A stretch of DNA of 64,000 nt from Streptomyces sp. CB01580 (GTDB lineage: Bacteria; Actinomycetota; Actinomycetes; Streptomycetales; Streptomycetaceae). The stretch covers positions 20,849 through 84,848 of the forward strand of contig NZ_LIXJ01000026.1 in the NCBI RefSeq assembly GCF_001905795.1, in the 5' to 3' direction. Positions 62,682 through 64,000 of this stretch are shown here, in pieces. Numbering within the stretch: position 1 is the stretch's first letter; every line of letters starts with the position of its first letter. Under the pieces are notes generated by a model that worked only from the letters and a program-made list of their open reading frames with translations, was not told the origin of the DNA and ran no database searches. A program made the translations under genes and the position numbers.

Positions 62682-63446
62682 TCAGACCTCCGGCCTCAGC
62701 ATCGGCGGGTTGAGCACCGTCGCCGCGCCGGCCCGGAAGAGCTGGGCGGGACGGCCGCCCTGCCGAGTGGTCGTCCCCCCGGAGGGCACCAGGAAGCCCG
62801 GGGTGCCCGTCACCTTGCGGTGGAAGTTCCGGGGGTCCAGAACCACGCCCCACACCGCCTCGTACACCCGTCGCAGTTCACCGACCGTGAACTCCGGTGG
62901 ACAGAAGGCGGTGGCCAGTGAGGAGTACTCGATCTTGGAGCGTGCGCGTTCGACGCCGTCGGCGAGGATCTGCGCGTGGTCGAAGGCGAGCGCGGCCTGA
63001 TTCTCGCCCTCGCGGCCGTCCTTGGCCTCGGCTGCGAGCAGGTCCTCGACAGGCGCCCAACGGGCGTAGTTCGCGTCACCGCCCGCCCGGGGCGCGGGCA
63101 GGTCCGGGGCCAGCACCAGATGGGCGACACTGACGACTCTCATTCTGGGATCGCGGCCAGGGGCACCGTACGTGGCCAGCTGCTCCAGATGCGCACCGTT
63201 GCCGACCGCCGGTGCCGCCGGGTCCTGGGCGCACAGGCCGGTCTCCTCGGCCAGTTCGCGCGCCGCGGCGGCACCGAGGTCCTCGTCGGCCCTGACGAAG
63301 CCGCCGGGCAGTGCCCATCTGCCCTGGAAGGGCGGTTCACCCCGGCGTACGACCAGTGCGCAGAGCGCGTGACGGCGCACCGTGAGCACAACCAGGTCGA
63401 CGGTGACTGCGAAGGGCGGGAAGGTCGACGGGTCGTAGGGCGGCAT
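62682..63446 (-). CDS. NUDIX hydrolase with C-terminal winged-helix domain (NrtR-like)
   Basis: This 254-aa protein has a NUDIX domain (about 10-150) with a complete Nudix box, GFVRADED then AAARELAEETGL. The C-terminal half is the NrtR-type winged helix (EYSSLATAFCPPEFTVGELR and LDPRNFHRKV). NrtR proteins bind ADP-ribose and repress NAD genes; an intact box suggests that this one may also hydrolyse ADP-ribose or a related nucleotide. The ATG at 63446 has no strong Shine-Dalgarno. A palindrome lies just upstream. Confidence 0.92.
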   Translation of the reverse strand: MPPYDPSTFPPFAVTVDLVVLTVRRHALCALVVRRGEPPFQGRWALPGGFVRADEDLGAAAARELAEETGLCAQDPAAPAVGNGAHLEQLATYGAPGRDPRMRVVSVAHLVLAPDLPAPRAGGDANYARWAPVEDLLAAEAKDGREGENQAALAFDHAQILADGVERARSKIEYSSLATAFCPPEFTVGELRRVYEAVWGVVLDPRNFHRKVTGTPGFLVPSGGTTTRQGGRPAQLFRAGAATVLNPPMLRPEV

Positions 63447-63459
63447 GCCGTGATCATAG

Positions 63460-63474
63460 TCGTCTTCCTGACGA
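63460..63474. promoter_or_regulatory. possible auto-operator TCGTC-N5-GACGA
   Basis: A 15-base inverted repeat lies 14 bp upstream of the NUDIX/winged-helix start codon, in an AT-rich stretch (GATAAACACTCC beyond it). Position suits autoregulation. Confidence 0.5.
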
Positions 63475-63624
63475 TAAACACTCCCTTCGCCGTGCTCCCG
63501 GGCCCGACTGTCGCTCTCGCGCCATTCGTTGCGTCCGTTGCCTCGCCCGTCGTCCCGTATGGACCGGATTGCTGGCGGGGCACGGCGGCGGCTCCCCCGC
63601 CCGCCCGTGCCATGCGGCATGTCG

Positions 63625-64000
63625 TCATCGACCGCTCCTGGAACCGCGGCGGTTCGGGGGTGTCTGCGCCGAACGGCGTCGGGAGGACGTCGGCCCCGGG
63701 CCGACGGGTCCCCGTGGCGGCTTCGTGCGCCGGCCGGTGGTCGGGCGGACCGACCGGTGTCGTGCGCGGCGTTCCTCGCGGGGACGCCCGGTGCGCTCCG
63801 TGGCCCGGCCCCGCTCGGCCGCCCGGGGGCCGCGCTCGCCGCGAAGGCAACGGCGCAGCGTTTCCGGATCCAGCCCCTGATTGCACGCCTCGTGGAGAAG
63901 CTGGGCGAAGGTGTAGTGCGGGTCCGCGCGCAGGGCGAGGCCGAGTGCGACCCGCGCACCGGGTTCGTCGCCGGTGGACCTTCTCTGCACTAACGCGGTT
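63625..64000 (-). CDS. DUF4192 family protein, C-terminal part (runs off the window)
   Basis: The frame is open through the right edge, so the start is outside the window. Its last 120 codons open with GDEPGARVALGLALRADP, then YTFAQLLHEACNQGLDPETL and RRCLRGERG, which match the C-terminal helical part of actinobacterial DUF4192 proteins as recalled. A tail of about 75 Arg/Pro/Gly-rich residues follows that is longer than usual. The family has no known function. The stop lies 178 bp upstream of the NUDIX gene on the same strand. Confidence 0.7.
   Translation of the reverse strand, partial: TALVQRRSTGDEPGARVALGLALRADPHYTFAQLLHEACNQGLDPETLRRCLRGERGPRAAERGRATERTGRPREERRARHRSVRPTTGRRTKPPRGPVGPGPTSSRRRSAQTPPNRRGSRSGR

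Overview
This 64 kb window is a chromosomal segment of a Streptomyces (high-GC actinobacterium). The base composition, the GTG/TTG starts with GGAGG-type ribosome sites, and the families present (HrdB, WhiH, SepH, CutRS, DUF3710, DUF4193, DUF3093, DUF5998, DUF4192) all say so. From memory, the gene order resembles the S. coelicolor region from about SCO5816 to SCO5876. No rRNA, tRNA, CRISPR array, insertion sequence, prophage or integrase was seen. Most of the window is conserved core chromosome; the least conserved-looking parts are around kdp and the simple-repeat tracts.

Layout. 35-2676: a pair of TrkA-type K+ channel regulators, convergent with a DUF3159 membrane protein and an OB-fold protein. 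2893-14014: the kdp potassium system on the minus strand. kdpFABC, preceded by an overlapping 27-codon membrane micro-ORF, is separated from the kdpDE two-component genes by two secreted metallopeptidases (M28 and M1) on the opposite strand. 14352-18118: DUF3710, dut, thioesterase, DUF3093, a conserved hypothetical and a DUF4193 zinc-ribbon protein. 18523-23195: cutRS, a 57-aa protein, inositol monophosphatase and ferrochelatase. 23450-28702: MFS exporter, lactone oxidase, a repeat-containing membrane protein and sepH (FtsZ regulator). 28947-34468: rhodanese, VOC protein, PaaX-type regulator, thymidine kinase, an alkaline-phosphatase-fold enzyme and DUF5998. 34626-39195: a GNAT/acyl-CoA synthetase fusion (protein acetyltransferase type), ptsH with a DasR-type operator, and an M23 peptidase under a c-di-AMP (ydaO) riboswitch.

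39773-56139: two M16 peptidase genes, parC, a COG0523 GTPase, a citrate synthase divergent from an HTH-citrate synthase fusion, a DUF485/SSS symporter pair, a LuxR/histidine kinase operon and parE. 56579-64000: a DUF7455 zinc protein, a secreted trypsin-like protease, hrdB (principal sigma factor), whiH (sporulation regulator), a fused ABC transporter, a NUDIX/winged-helix protein and the 3' end of a DUF4192 gene that runs off the right edge.

Themes: potassium homeostasis (Trk-type, kdp and c-di-AMP signals), cell-wall and septum development (SepH, WhiH, M23, ParC/ParE), and central carbon regulation (PtsH/DasR, citrate synthases, protein acetylation). Many genes overlap by 1-4 bp (TGATG, ATGA, GTGA, TTGA), implying translational coupling. 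Convergent gene pairs are usually separated by strong perfect hairpins. The least explained elements are the HTH-citrate synthase fusion with its palindromic intergenic operator, the kdp micro-ORF, and several 15-, 22- and 27-bp tandem repeats.
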